Shown here: one piece after another, positions 7,542-15,099 of the stretch
How positions within the stretch are numbered: the first letter of the stretch is position 1
How the letters are laid out: each line of letters starts with the position of its first letter
Assembly (NCBI GenBank): GCA_000437915.1
Contig: FR900999.1
Location: 100,398 to 122,371 of the forward strand
Length of the DNA: 21,974 nt
Source: Subdoligranulum sp. CAG:314
GTDB taxonomy: Bacteria; Bacillota; Clostridia; Christensenellales; CAG-314
Reading direction: 5' to 3'
Notes under the pieces: model-generated
Told to the model about the DNA's origin: nothing
Database searches by the model: none
The model's input: only the letters and a program-made list of their open reading frames with translations
Made by a program: the position numbers and the translations under genes

Positions 7542-7931
7542 TCACTTCAAAACAAGCAGCGGAGTGTTTGCTTCCACCGCGGAGCCTTTGTTTGTAAGAA
7601 TACGCGCGACCACTCCGTCTTTTGCCGCAACGATTTCGTTTTCCATTTTCATAGCTTCCAACACAAGCAGGACAGAGCCTTTTTTTACCGCGTCTCCGAC
7701 GGATACGTTGATTTTGACTATCGTACCCGGCATAGGCGCTGCGACCGTGTCGCCTTCTGCGGGCGAGTCCGTTCCCGAGGGCGACGACGTTTGTTCCCGA
7801 CAGTCGACGCAAACGGATTGTTCGGTCGATTCGGACGTATATACGCCGTCGTATTGGTCAATGGGCAGCGGCTCCGCAGTTTCCGCTTCCACCTCGTAAG
7901 TGCGTCCGTTTAAAGTAATAACGTATTTCAT
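7542..7931 (-). CDS. Biotin carboxyl carrier protein of membrane decarboxylase
   Basis: This 129-residue protein has an N-terminal K-Y-V-I-T-L-N-G-R-T-Y-E-V segment typical of decarboxylase carriers, a flexible Ser/Glu/Pro-rich linker (about 30-62) and a C-terminal biotinyl domain. The biotinylation motif E-A-M-K-M-E-N is at 92-98, with Lys95 as the expected attachment site, and A-P-M-P-G-T-I is at 65-71. It would carry CO2 as carboxybiotin from the alpha to the beta subunit (MmdC/GcdC role). It overlaps the OadG-like gene by ATGA at 7928-7931. The linker carries two close cysteines (C-V-D-C at 41-44), which I do not recall as a family feature. No biotin ligase gene is in the window. Confidence 0.92.
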   Translation of the reverse strand: MKYVITLNGRTYEVEAETAEPLPIDQYDGVYTSESTEQSVCVDCREQTSSPSGTDSPAEGDTVAAPMPGTIVKINVSVGDAVKKGSVLLVLEAMKMENEIVAAKDGVVARILTNKGSAVEANTPLLVLK

Positions 7932-8269
7932 TTTTTCAATTCCCTGATGGATTTAAATCTCAGACAATTTAGCGGCACTCCCGCTTTGTCGGCGACGATT
8001 GCCATGAGCAGGGCGGCGGTTTTCGGCTCCACGTCGTGCAGCTTTATTTGTCCCGCCGAGCCGGGCGCAGTTTTGTCTGCTGCGGTCACCGAGTCGGTTG
8101 AAACGGTTTTGTCGGCGTCTTCCCTTTTTTGCTTCCGTTTGATTTTTCTGACAATCAGAAAGACAATTAAAGCAAGCAGTAACAAAACCGCAACAAACGC
8201 CCCGTATCCCAAAATTGCGGATAAGGTGCGGTCGGCAGGGGGTATTTCGGAAAAAAGCATTGTTTTCAT
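7928..8269 (-). CDS. OadG-family gamma/delta subunit of biotin-dependent decarboxylase
   Basis: This is the first gene of the minus-strand decarboxylase operon, 113 residues. It has one membrane helix (about 17-41), a lysine/arginine-rich cytoplasmic edge (R-K-I-K-R-K-Q-K-R), a polar linker, and a C-terminal stretch with V-E-P-K-T-A-A-L-L-M-A-I-V-A-D-K, which matches the OadG pattern of a conserved alanine-rich helix near the end. These subunits anchor the alpha subunit and hold the complex together. ATG 8269 has a weak purine-rich AAGAAG stretch in front; ATG 8260 is an alternative start. Known complexes of this type have the order alpha, delta, carrier, beta, but here no alpha gene lies upstream. 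Confidence 0.8.
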   Translation of the reverse strand: MKTMLFSEIPPADRTLSAILGYGAFVAVLLLLALIVFLIVRKIKRKQKREDADKTVSTDSVTAADKTAPGSAGQIKLHDVEPKTAALLMAIVADKAGVPLNCLRFKSIRELKK

Positions 8270-8359
8270 ATCTTCTTTTTTTGTTTAAGTCTGACGGCTT
8301 TTGTCTGTTCAAATTCGACAAGGTTTCGTTAATGGAGGGAAAAAGCTTTTGTTCAAGAA

Positions 8360-8392
8360 ATGTGTCCTACGGCGCAGTACCATAGGACACAT
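8360..8392 (-). terminator. Hairpin after surface protein gene, possible terminator
   Basis: A 10-bp perfect inverted repeat (arms 8360-8369 and 8383-8392, 13-base loop) lies 19 bases beyond the stop of the large minus-strand gene and before the decarboxylase operon. On the minus strand it is followed only by TTTCTTG rather than a long T run, so it may be a weak terminator or a processing site. The rest of the 8270-8411 gap shows no gene and no convincing promoter. Confidence 0.45.
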
Positions 8393-8411
8393 CGGAGTTC
8401 AAAATATTATC

Positions 8412-11102
8412 TTATCCGTTGGCTTTTTTTCTGCGGGGCTTCCATTTTCTGATTAACAGAATAAGAATTGCGATAAGCATGAGCGTCGTCACGATGAGGG
8501 AGGACATAACTATCCAATTGATAGGCTCTTTTTCCGTCGTGTCCGTGTTGCCGCTGTCATCTTCGACGGGATTTTGCAGCTCGTACAGATAGGTTCTGAA
8601 TTCCTGAATGTTTTCAAAATTCAGTTCCTTTTCAAAGTCGATAAGATAGGTGCCTTCTTCAAGCAAATTGCCGTCGCTGTCGAGATAATACTTTTTGTTG
8701 AAGTTTTCGACCATGGTTTTGAGCTTGGCAAGCTCTTCGGTATCTTCCTCGTTCTTTACCTTTGCAGCCTGCTTTCTGACGAGCTCGAGGTCGTCGGTTT
8801 CCGCCGCTTCGAAATATCTGTAATCCAGACCGGAAACGTTTCCGAAAGAGGATGTGACGGTGAGCTGCTCCATAATAATGCTTTCCTTGTCAAAGTCGGA
8901 AGAAGTAAGCACTGTTTCGACGTCGTCAAGAGGCTCGCCGTCCACGTCTTTGCCGAACAGTTTCATGTAGTCCTCCTCGGTAATGGTAGCGCAGTAAGCC
9001 TGATCGAAAAGGGCTATTCCCTGCACATACTGTTCTTCGGTCGCGTTTCTCGAACCGAGCCACAATTCGAGGTAAACCGTCTTGGCTTCGCTGCCCACGG
9101 CAATATAGAAGTAATATCTGACGTAGCCGTTGCCTTCTTCCTCGTTTTCCGCCGCGTAAGCCGTGCCGTCAATAGCTTTGTCGTAGCCCGAAAGCACGTT
9201 TCTGCCGTCCGTCAGATAGACGTAGGGGACGGCGTCTCCAATGCCTTTGGCAAGCACGCTTATTTTATAGAAAGTGTTTGCCGAAAGAGAAATTGACGCG
9301 GACTGAACGCCGGCGGAGGTTTTAACCTTGTTGTTTATCATGAGAACCGACCTTGCGTCGTCGTCTTTGAGCGGGAAGTCGTTTTCTCCTATTCCCAACT
9401 CTCCGAGCAAAGAGGAATTGTTTTTAAACAACAGACCTGCCTGAATGTCTCCGATGGCGTTGGGAGCAAGCGTGCCGTTGCCGCCGATAGCCGTGTTGCC
9501 CGAAACGTAAAGCGTCCAATTTGCGGGTCTCACTACGGTTTCCAGTCCCGAATTGTTGAGCGGAATGTTGAAGGACGGGTTGCTTATCAGGTTGTCGGTA
9601 TCGAAAGTCTGGTCGAGATCGACAGTCTTGATGGTAGAGCTTGACGAGGTTCCGTTAAAGTCGCTCTGCTCGATTTCAAAGAGCGCAAGCTCGGCAATGT
9701 ACAGCGTTCCCGAAGGAATAACTCCGCCCGCGGCGTAGTTTTTCATTCCAAGATAAATTTCAAGCGTCAACTCTATTGCCTGCGAGTTGGAGGGTTTGAT
9801 GTAAAACTGATATTCCGTCCAGCCGTTGAAGGTATCGTTTTCGATGTCTTCGTCGGTGTTGATTTTTTCAAAATAGGTTGTTTTGCTTGCCGCCGCGCTG
9901 TTGGTGTTGTCGAAAAGGTAAATATACGCGCCCGTATTTTTTGCGACGTTTTCCGTTCTCACCCATACGCTCAATCTGTAAGACTTGTTTATCGAAGGCG
10001 GATTGACGGTAAAGGAGGAGTAAGTGACGCCCGCCTTGGTATCCGAAACATTGGTTATTCTTGTTATGCTTCCGTTCTCGTCGTCGGCGAAGGGAAGAAA
10101 TTCAAACTGCTGCTTGTATTCCTCGTAGGTCAAAAGGTCAACCGTGCCGAATTCGTTTTCGCGGGTGAGAGTCTGGTCTGACTCTTCCGCATCGGAGGAA
10201 TCGAAGGTGTGACCGATGTAGAAGCCGTCCTCGTTTTCCGTCTTTTCCTCTGCGTTGTTGTTGAGGAAAGCGCCTTTGGAAATTTTTTCGCAGGAAATTT
10301 CACCGAAGAAAGCCGTGCCCATGGAGGGATTTTCGGCAAACTCCGTCTGTCCGAGTCCCAATTCAAAGTACAGTGTCTGGCTTGTGTTCTTTGCTCCTTC
10401 GATATAGAAGGAATATTGCTCCCATGCGCCCGCGGTGCTGATGTTTTCCATTCTCACTGCGTAGTAGTCGGAGGAAGCCTGGCTGTCGGAGGTCCTCAGC
10501 GCGACGTAGGCTCCGTGCCCCGTGATGGAGTCGGTTTTTACCCAAACGGAAACTTTCAGGTATTGGCTTGACGCAACGCTGAAAGAGGAGGAGAGCACGC
10601 TGGCCGCCGTTTCCTCGGCGTTGCTTATCATGAATATTCTGCTGTTTTCCGAATCGGCTACGGGATAACCCGGGTTAGTCGTGTTGTTCAAGCCCTTTTG
10701 TCCCAAATCGTAAACAACCTTGCCGTTCCACTCGTCCTCCTTTGTGTCCACAACGCCCATAAGGGTGTCGGAGTCCACGACGGAGTCGCGTTTCGTCCAG
10801 CTTGTCGCCGTCAGAGGATATTGCAGATTCTGCGCGTCCGCGTAAGTGTACTTGAAATCGCTGTTTGAAATATCCAGCGACGAGGTTTCGCCGTCCGGTC
10901 TCGTGGACTCGATGTTGGAGGGAATAACTTCCTTCCACAACGCGAGCACAAGCGAAACGACGATAACCGCAACCGCAACGACGGCTATGAGCGAAATAAT
11001 CATAGCCTTTTTGCTTTTCAAGGACTTTGCTGCGGAGCCGGAAGAATTCGCCTGCTTGTAGCTGGCTGGCGTGTAGCGATTGTCGGATTGTTTTTTACTC
11101 AT
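8412..11102 (-). CDS. Large double-anchored extracellular protein with three jelly-roll-like repeats
   Basis: This 896-residue protein matches no single family I can name. ATG 11102 is chosen over GTG 11111 because an AGGGTG site lies 6 bases before it. An N-terminal basic cytoplasmic segment is followed by an uncleaved-looking helix (about 34-56). About 800 residues of acidic, Ser/Thr/Asn-rich outside region follow, then a helix near 863-884 and the basic tail R-K-W-K-P-R-R-K-K. Three repeats share a pattern of Y-x-(L/I)-S-V-W-V-(K/R)-T, then A-Y-(V/I)-x-L, W-x-x-Y-x-F-Y-I and L-x-L-G, at about 158-275, 345-478 and 585-705. This resembles CBM4_9-like beta-sandwich folds that bind carbohydrate. 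Residues 770-805 look coiled-coil-like. There is no LPXTG motif and no enzyme motif. Carbohydrate or cell-wall binding is inference only. Confidence 0.7.
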   Translation of the reverse strand: MSKKQSDNRYTPASYKQANSSGSAAKSLKSKKAMIISLIAVVAVAVIVVSLVLALWKEVIPSNIESTRPDGETSSLDISNSDFKYTYADAQNLQYPLTATSWTKRDSVVDSDTLMGVVDTKEDEWNGKVVYDLGQKGLNNTTNPGYPVADSENSRIFMISNAEETAASVLSSSFSVASSQYLKVSVWVKTDSITGHGAYVALRTSDSQASSDYYAVRMENISTAGAWEQYSFYIEGAKNTSQTLYFELGLGQTEFAENPSMGTAFFGEISCEKISKGAFLNNNAEEKTENEDGFYIGHTFDSSDAEESDQTLTRENEFGTVDLLTYEEYKQQFEFLPFADDENGSITRITNVSDTKAGVTYSSFTVNPPSINKSYRLSVWVRTENVAKNTGAYIYLFDNTNSAAASKTTYFEKINTDEDIENDTFNGWTEYQFYIKPSNSQAIELTLEIYLGMKNYAAGGVIPSGTLYIAELALFEIEQSDFNGTSSSSTIKTVDLDQTFDTDNLISNPSFNIPLNNSGLETVVRPANWTLYVSGNTAIGGNGTLAPNAIGDIQAGLLFKNNSSLLGELGIGENDFPLKDDDARSVLMINNKVKTSAGVQSASISLSANTFYKISVLAKGIGDAVPYVYLTDGRNVLSGYDKAIDGTAYAAENEEEGNGYVRYYFYIAVGSEAKTVYLELWLGSRNATEEQYVQGIALFDQAYCATITEEDYMKLFGKDVDGEPLDDVETVLTSSDFDKESIIMEQLTVTSSFGNVSGLDYRYFEAAETDDLELVRKQAAKVKNEEDTEELAKLKTMVENFNKKYYLDSDGNLLEEGTYLIDFEKELNFENIQEFRTYLYELQNPVEDDSGNTDTTEKEPINWIVMSSLIVTTLMLIAILILLIRKWKPRRKKANG

Positions 11103-11143
11103 TTGATTCACCCTGTTCAGTAAAAAATTTTAAGCATAATACG

Positions 11144-11161
11144 GCATAGTAAACACTATGC
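11144..11161. promoter_or_regulatory. Operator-like palindrome between divergent genes
   Basis: A perfect 7-bp inverted repeat with a 4-base spacer (arms 11144-11150 and 11155-11161) sits at the predicted transcription start of the large minus-strand gene, just past its -10 box. It could be a repressor site or a 5' leader hairpin. It is not followed by a T run on either strand, so it is not a terminator. Confidence 0.35.
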
Positions 11162-11168
11162 TCCGACT

Positions 11169-11197
11169 ATTTTAATACAAACAGAGAAAAAAAGCAA
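11169..11197 (-). promoter_or_regulatory. Possible promoter of the large surface protein gene
   Basis: Reading the minus strand, TTGCTT (11192-11197) and TAAAAT (11169-11174) are separated by 17 bases. The -10 box matches 5 of 6 and the -35 box 3 of 6 consensus positions. The implied leader to ATG 11102 is about 60 bases. Confidence 0.4.
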
Positions 11198-11212
11198 TAA
11201 CATTTACTTGGT

Positions 11213-11241
11213 TTGTTAAATTTTTCTTAAATGGGTAAAAT
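11213..11241 (+). promoter_or_regulatory. Promoter of the TauE/SafE gene pair
   Basis: TTGTTA (11213-11218) and TAAAAT (11236-11241) are separated by 17 bases, matching 4 of 6 and 5 of 6 consensus positions. The predicted start lies about 25 bases before the first TauE/SafE ATG, with a GGAG site at 11263-11266 in between. Confidence 0.55.
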
Positions 11242-11273
11242 ATTTTTGATTAAGGCTCGCTTGGAGAACGAAA

Positions 11274-11636
11274 ATGAAAAATTGGCTCAGAATATTGCTG
11301 ATTGTCCTTTCCGGCTGCGGAATAGGCTTTATAAACGGTTTTCTCGGAGGCGGAGGCGGCGTGCTGGTCGTCGCCGTTTTTCTCGCGCTTTACGCCCTGC
11401 CGCAGAAAAACGCCCACGCTACCGCGCTTCTCGTAATTCTTCCGATAAGCTTAATCAGCGCGCTGGTCTATCTGCTAAACGGCAGCGTTGATTGGGAATA
11501 CACTCTTTTTGCGACAATCGGAGTTGTTGCGGGGGGAGCGGCGGGCGCGCTGTTGCTCAACAGGCTCAGCGGCAACGTCGTCAAGCTCATATTTTCCCTT
11601 TTGCTGCTCGCGTCGGGAGTGAGGATGTTTTTATGA
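11274..11636 (+). CDS. TauE/SafE-family membrane protein, first half
   Basis: This 120-residue protein has about four hydrophobic segments. Full-length TauE/SafE (DUF81) transporters are about 250 residues and consist of two inverted-repeat halves, each opening with a glycine-rich turn. Here the N-terminal half is separate, with G-F-I-N-G-F-L-G-G-G-G-G-V-L at about 18-31. A GGAG site lies 7 bases before the ATG. The stop overlaps the next start as ATGA, so the two halves should be made together and probably pair in the membrane. Family members are linked to export or uptake of sulfur-containing or organic anions; the substrate here is unknown. Confidence 0.82.
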   Translation: MKNWLRILLIVLSGCGIGFINGFLGGGGGVLVVAVFLALYALPQKNAHATALLVILPISLISALVYLLNGSVDWEYTLFATIGVVAGGAAGALLLNRLSGNVVKLIFSLLLLASGVRMFL

Positions 11637-12046
11637 CAGTTTGGCTTATCGTATTCGGCTTTATATCGGGTATACTCGGCGGCATGGGCATGGGCGGCGG
11701 CACGCTTTTAATCCCTTTGCTCAATTTTCTCGATATAGAACAGCAGACAATTCAGGCAATCAACCTTATCAGCTTTTTGCCCATGGCGTGCGTAGCGCTC
11801 GGACTGCATTTCAAAAACAAGCTGGTAAAGCCCCGCCATACCCTGTGGATGATAGCTCCCGCCTGCGCGTTTTGTATTCTGGGCGCGCTGCTTACCAAAA
11901 ACACGTCTTCCGAGGTATTGAAAATCTGCTTCGGCGTGTTTATGCTCCTGCTGGGCGTGTGGCAGTTGATTTTGTCCGTAAGACAGATGGTAAAGGAAAG
12001 AAAGACAGACAAGGAAAGGTCGCTTTTTTCCGATACGGAAAATTAA
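11633..12046 (+). CDS. TauE/SafE-family membrane protein, second half
   Basis: This 137-residue partner of the preceding protein starts inside its stop codon (ATGA at 11633-11636). It opens with the second copy of the family's glycine-rich turn, G-F-I-S-G-I-L-G-G-M-G-M-G-G-G-T-L-L-I-P at about 9-28. About four hydrophobic segments follow, and then a charged C-terminal tail (R-Q-M-V-K-E-R-K-T-D-K-E-R). Each half has its own start and a complete set of helices, so this looks like a stable split gene rather than a frameshifted pseudogene. A hairpin follows 5 bases after the stop. Confidence 0.82.
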   Translation: MTVWLIVFGFISGILGGMGMGGGTLLIPLLNFLDIEQQTIQAINLISFLPMACVALGLHFKNKLVKPRHTLWMIAPACAFCILGALLTKNTSSEVLKICFGVFMLLLGVWQLILSVRQMVKERKTDKERSLFSDTEN

Positions 12047-12051
12047 GCTTC

Positions 12052-12076
12052 AAGCCCCCGACGCGTGCGGGGGCTT
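12052..12076 (+). terminator. Terminator after the TauE/SafE pair
   Basis: A GC-rich 9-bp stem (arms 12052-12060 and 12068-12076, 7-base loop) immediately follows the gene. The tail is short (TTTGTC), so efficiency may be moderate. The remaining 12077-12169 stretch shows no gene. Confidence 0.65.
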
Positions 12077-12169
12077 TGTCGACAAGCCGTATTGTGCATT
12101 CCCGGACAAGCGCGGTGTTCGGCAGGTCGGACAGAGGTGAAAAAATCGGCGAAAAAAGCGTTTTAACAA

Positions 12170-12198
12170 TTTACATTTATTTTTTCATGTGTTATTAT
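12170..12198 (+). promoter_or_regulatory. Promoter of the rnf operon
   Basis: TTTACA (12170-12175) and TATTAT (12193-12198) are separated by exactly 17 bases, each matching 5 of 6 consensus positions. The predicted start near 12205 gives a leader of about 58 bases before rnfC. Confidence 0.75.
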
Positions 12199-12263
12199 GA
12201 AACATATTCATAAGTGAAAGCGATAAACTAGCCGATTAGGATTAAAAGGGAGGCTTCAAGGTT

Positions 12264-13556
12264 TTGAGAAAACATACAAGAACCTTCAAAAAGGGGATTC
12301 ATTTTCCCGATATGAAATATCTCGCAAAGGACAAGCCTATCGAGCCGATGCCGCCGTCGGAGCATTATTTCGTGGCGTTGAGTCAGCACATAGGCGCGCC
12401 TGCCAAGCCCGTCGTGGAAGTTGGCGCGACCGTTGCGGCGGGCACTCTGATTGCCCGCGCAGACGGGATGATTTCCGCAAACGTATTTTCTCCCGTGAGC
12501 GGAACGGTAGCGGGAATAGAAACGAGAAAAAACAAGCAGGGCGCAAACGCTCCCTTTATCCATATAAAGAACGATTTTAAAAACCGTGAAGAATTTATGC
12601 CTCCCGCGGACGTCTCCGACGCCCGTGCGGTTAGGGAGCGCATAGGAGAAGCGGGCATAGTGGGACTTGGCGGCGCGGGGTTTCCTACTCTCGTCAAGCT
12701 CAGTCCCTCCAAACCCGTGGATATTTTGATAATCAACGCCGCCGAGTGCGAGCCTTATCTCACTTGCGATTACAGAGTTATGCTGGACAGAACGGAGGAA
12801 TTTGTCAAGGGAGTAAAAATACTTTCAAGCTGTCTGGGCGTCGCGCGCACCGTGATAGGTATAGAAGAAAACAAAATGGAGGCTTATGAAAAGCTGCGCG
12901 CCTTCGACGGGTTTGAGCTGATTCTGCTTGAAAAGAAATATCCGCAGGGCGGAGAAAAGCAGCTGATTTACGCCTGCTGCGGCAGAGTGGTTCCCGCAAA
13001 GGCTCTTCCCATGGACGTCGGTGTCGTGGTGCAGAATGTCGCCACCGCGCTGGCGGTTTACGAAGCAGTGGAAAAGGGCAAGCCTCTTTACGAGCGTGTG
13101 GTTACCGTTAGCGGCAAGGGAGTTGCGGAGCCTAAAAACCTGCTTGTAAAAACGGGAACGCTTTTCGAGGAGGCGCTGGATTTCTGCGGCGGAATTTCCG
13201 AGGACACGCAAAAGCTGATTGCGGGCGGTCCCATGATGGGTACGTCTCTCTACGATGCGTCGGGTGTTTTCACCAAAACCGATTCGGGGCTTTTGGCGCT
13301 GACGGGAGAGGAGGCAAACGTCAGTCAGCCCTCCAATTGCATAAGCTGCGGCGCGTGCGCTAGAGCGTGCCCCATGAATCTTATGCCGATGTACATTGAT
13401 TTTTACGCGTTGGCGGGCGATTTCAAGACCTCGGAGAAATACGGAACCAATCACTGCATAGAGTGCGGCTGCTGCGCCAACGTCTGTCCCGCAAAGCGTC
13501 CGCTCGTGCAAAGCATACGCTTAGCCAAGGCAAAGCTCAGGGAGAAGGCAAAATGA
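12264..13556 (+). CDS. rnfC: Rnf electron transport complex subunit RnfC
   Basis: This 430-residue peripheral subunit is thought to exchange electrons with NAD+/NADH. The start is TTG at 12264, with GGGAGG at 12248-12253, 10 bases upstream. It places the usual T-F-K-x-G-I-H-F opening at the N-terminus. Features: L-S-Q-H-I-G-A-P-A-K-P-V-V near 49-61, a sandwich/barrel region, G-L-G-G-A-G-F-P-T with A-A-E-C-E-P-Y-L-T-C-D-Y-R typical of the NADH/FMN-binding fold shared with NuoF, and two 4Fe-4S motifs C-I-S-C-G-A-C-A-R-A-C-P (from about 359) and C-I-E-C-G-C-C-A-N-V-C-P (from about 398). It is the first gene of the operon and overlaps rnfD by ATGA. Confidence 0.96.
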   Translation: MRKHTRTFKKGIHFPDMKYLAKDKPIEPMPPSEHYFVALSQHIGAPAKPVVEVGATVAAGTLIARADGMISANVFSPVSGTVAGIETRKNKQGANAPFIHIKNDFKNREEFMPPADVSDARAVRERIGEAGIVGLGGAGFPTLVKLSPSKPVDILIINAAECEPYLTCDYRVMLDRTEEFVKGVKILSSCLGVARTVIGIEENKMEAYEKLRAFDGFELILLEKKYPQGGEKQLIYACCGRVVPAKALPMDVGVVVQNVATALAVYEAVEKGKPLYERVVTVSGKGVAEPKNLLVKTGTLFEEALDFCGGISEDTQKLIAGGPMMGTSLYDASGVFTKTDSGLLALTGEEANVSQPSNCISCGACARACPMNLMPMYIDFYALAGDFKTSEKYGTNHCIECGCCANVCPAKRPLVQSIRLAKAKLREKAK

Positions 13557-14521
13557 GCAAATTCGTTTATTCCGGTTCGCCCCACGTCACGGGGCGCAGG
13601 ACGACAAAGGGAATAATGCTGGACGTCGTCATAGCGCTTTTGCCGGCGACGGTTGTCGGCTGCGTCTATTTCGGCTGGAAAGCGCTTCTCATCGTTGCGA
13701 TAGCGGTGTTGACGGCCGTGCTGACGGAAGTGCTGTACCGCATGATTTTCAACAGAGAAACCTTTAAGGAAGCAATCAAAATAGATTTTTCGAGTGTCGT
13801 CACGGGACTGCTTATCGGACTCAATCTGGGCGTGCAGGTGGCTTGGTACGTACCCGTTTTCGCTTCCGTTTTCGCAATCGCCGTTACCAAAATGCTTTTC
13901 GGCGGAACGGGAAGAAATCTTTTCAATCCGGCGATTGCAGGCAGAATTTTCGTATTCATCAGCTTTTTGTCCGTGATGACCAAGTTCGACACTCTGCCGG
14001 GCGGCGCGGAGCTTGTCGGGGCTACGCCTTTGGGAAACCTGCTTGCCGAGGGCAGCGCGGGCGTGAGCAATCTCGATTTGTTTTTGGGGCGCGGCGTCGC
14101 AGGCTGCATAGGCGAAACGTGCAAGGCTGCGTTGATTGCCGGCGGACTTTATCTCGTTGCCAGAAGGGTAATCAACGGACTGTATCCGTTGATTTACATT
14201 GCGGTTGCGGGGCTTTTCACCGTTGCATTGAAGGGCAGCTTTTCGTATTTTCTGCCCACTATCCTGTCGGGAGGGCTTATGCTCGGCGCAATCTTCATGG
14301 CAACCGACTACGTAACCACCCCCAACACCTTCTGGGGCAACGTGCTTTACTTTGCCATGCTCGGCTTGCTTACGGCGGGACTGAGGCTTGCGGCGGAGAT
14401 AGAGACCGTTTCCTTCTCCATTTTGATTATGAACATCATCTGTCCGTTAATCGACAGATATATCGTGCCCCGTCCCTTCGGAAAGCGCAGGGAAAGAAAA
14501 GAAAAGGAGGCAAAAGCATGA
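13553..14521 (+). CDS. rnfD: Rnf complex membrane subunit RnfD
   Basis: This 322-residue integral membrane subunit normally carries a covalently bound FMN. It opens with S-G-S-P-H-V, which is conserved in RnfD/NqrB, and has many hydrophobic helices plus the G-G-T-G-R-N-L-F-N-P-A-I-A-G-R segment. The flavin site appears as L-V-G-A-T-P-L, with Thr as the attachment residue; the Asp usually seen upstream of it in the flavin-transferase recognition pattern is not in its expected place. The protein ends in a basic tail. The start overlaps the rnfC stop as ATGA, with a GGAG site about 9 bases upstream. Confidence 0.95.
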   Translation: MSKFVYSGSPHVTGRRTTKGIMLDVVIALLPATVVGCVYFGWKALLIVAIAVLTAVLTEVLYRMIFNRETFKEAIKIDFSSVVTGLLIGLNLGVQVAWYVPVFASVFAIAVTKMLFGGTGRNLFNPAIAGRIFVFISFLSVMTKFDTLPGGAELVGATPLGNLLAEGSAGVSNLDLFLGRGVAGCIGETCKAALIAGGLYLVARRVINGLYPLIYIAVAGLFTVALKGSFSYFLPTILSGGLMLGAIFMATDYVTTPNTFWGNVLYFAMLGLLTAGLRLAAEIETVSFSILIMNIICPLIDRYIVPRPFGKRRERKEKEAKA

Positions 14522-15099
14522 AAGGCAGAGAGTTTTTTTCAAGCGCGTCCTTCAAATCGATAGTAGTGCTGATTCTAATCGCCGTCGTGCTGGGAGGCGC
14601 GCTTAGTATACTCAACGACGTGCTCTACGTATCGGCGGAGGAGGAAGTAAACCGCGCAATCAAAAAGATTTACGGCAGAGAAATCGGCTGGGAGGAAAAG
14701 GAGCTTGACTCCGAGTTTTCGTCAAACGAAGACTACGGCGAAATAAACACCGTATATCTTTTGGAGGACGGAAATTATCTCGTTCAGTCGACGGGCGCGG
14801 ACGGATACAAAAAGGGAACGGTCACGCTTTGGGTGGTGCTTTCCTTTGACGGCGGACAATTGAAGGGAATAGAAAAAATTTCCTACGCGGGCAACCAATC
14901 CCAAAGCCTTATGTCCAAATTCGGCGACGAGCAATACAAAAAATATCTTGAAGATTTCGACGGAGGGTACTTTGATTCCTCCGATTCGCGGTATATCGTG
15001 GGCGGAGCAACCTACACGTCGCACGCGATTACAAATTCGGTAAACATGGCGTTGTTTTACGCCGAAAACGCTTTGGGAGGAAATGCAGATGAGAGTTAA
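14518..15099 (+). CDS. rnfG: Rnf complex FMN-binding subunit RnfG
   Basis: This 193-residue subunit has one N-terminal membrane helix (about 14-33) and an extracytoplasmic FMN-binding domain. The FMN site near the C-terminus reads V-G-G-A-T-Y-T-S, where the family normally has (S/T)-G-A-T preceded by an Asp three residues before the S/T. Here Gly replaces the S/T and Tyr stands at the Asp position, but the attachment Thr is kept. ATGA overlap with rnfD fixes the start, and GGAGG lies upstream in the rnfD tail. The 3' end overlaps rnfE by 11 bases. Confidence 0.93.
   Translation: MKGREFFSSASFKSIVVLILIAVVLGGALSILNDVLYVSAEEEVNRAIKKIYGREIGWEEKELDSEFSSNEDYGEINTVYLLEDGNYLVQSTGADGYKKGTVTLWVVLSFDGGQLKGIEKISYAGNQSQSLMSKFGDEQYKKYLEDFDGGYFDSSDSRYIVGGATYTSHAITNSVNMALFYAENALGGNADES

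Noticed and set aside
8341..8350. AAAAGCTTTT palindrome as a regulatory site
   Set aside because: A 10-base AT-rich palindrome is expected by chance at this length and has no clear link to a promoter.
13843..14517. Open frame extending upstream of rnfG inside rnfD
   Set aside because: Its composition is Arg/His-rich and unlike RnfG. The ATGA overlap at 14518 gives the natural start.
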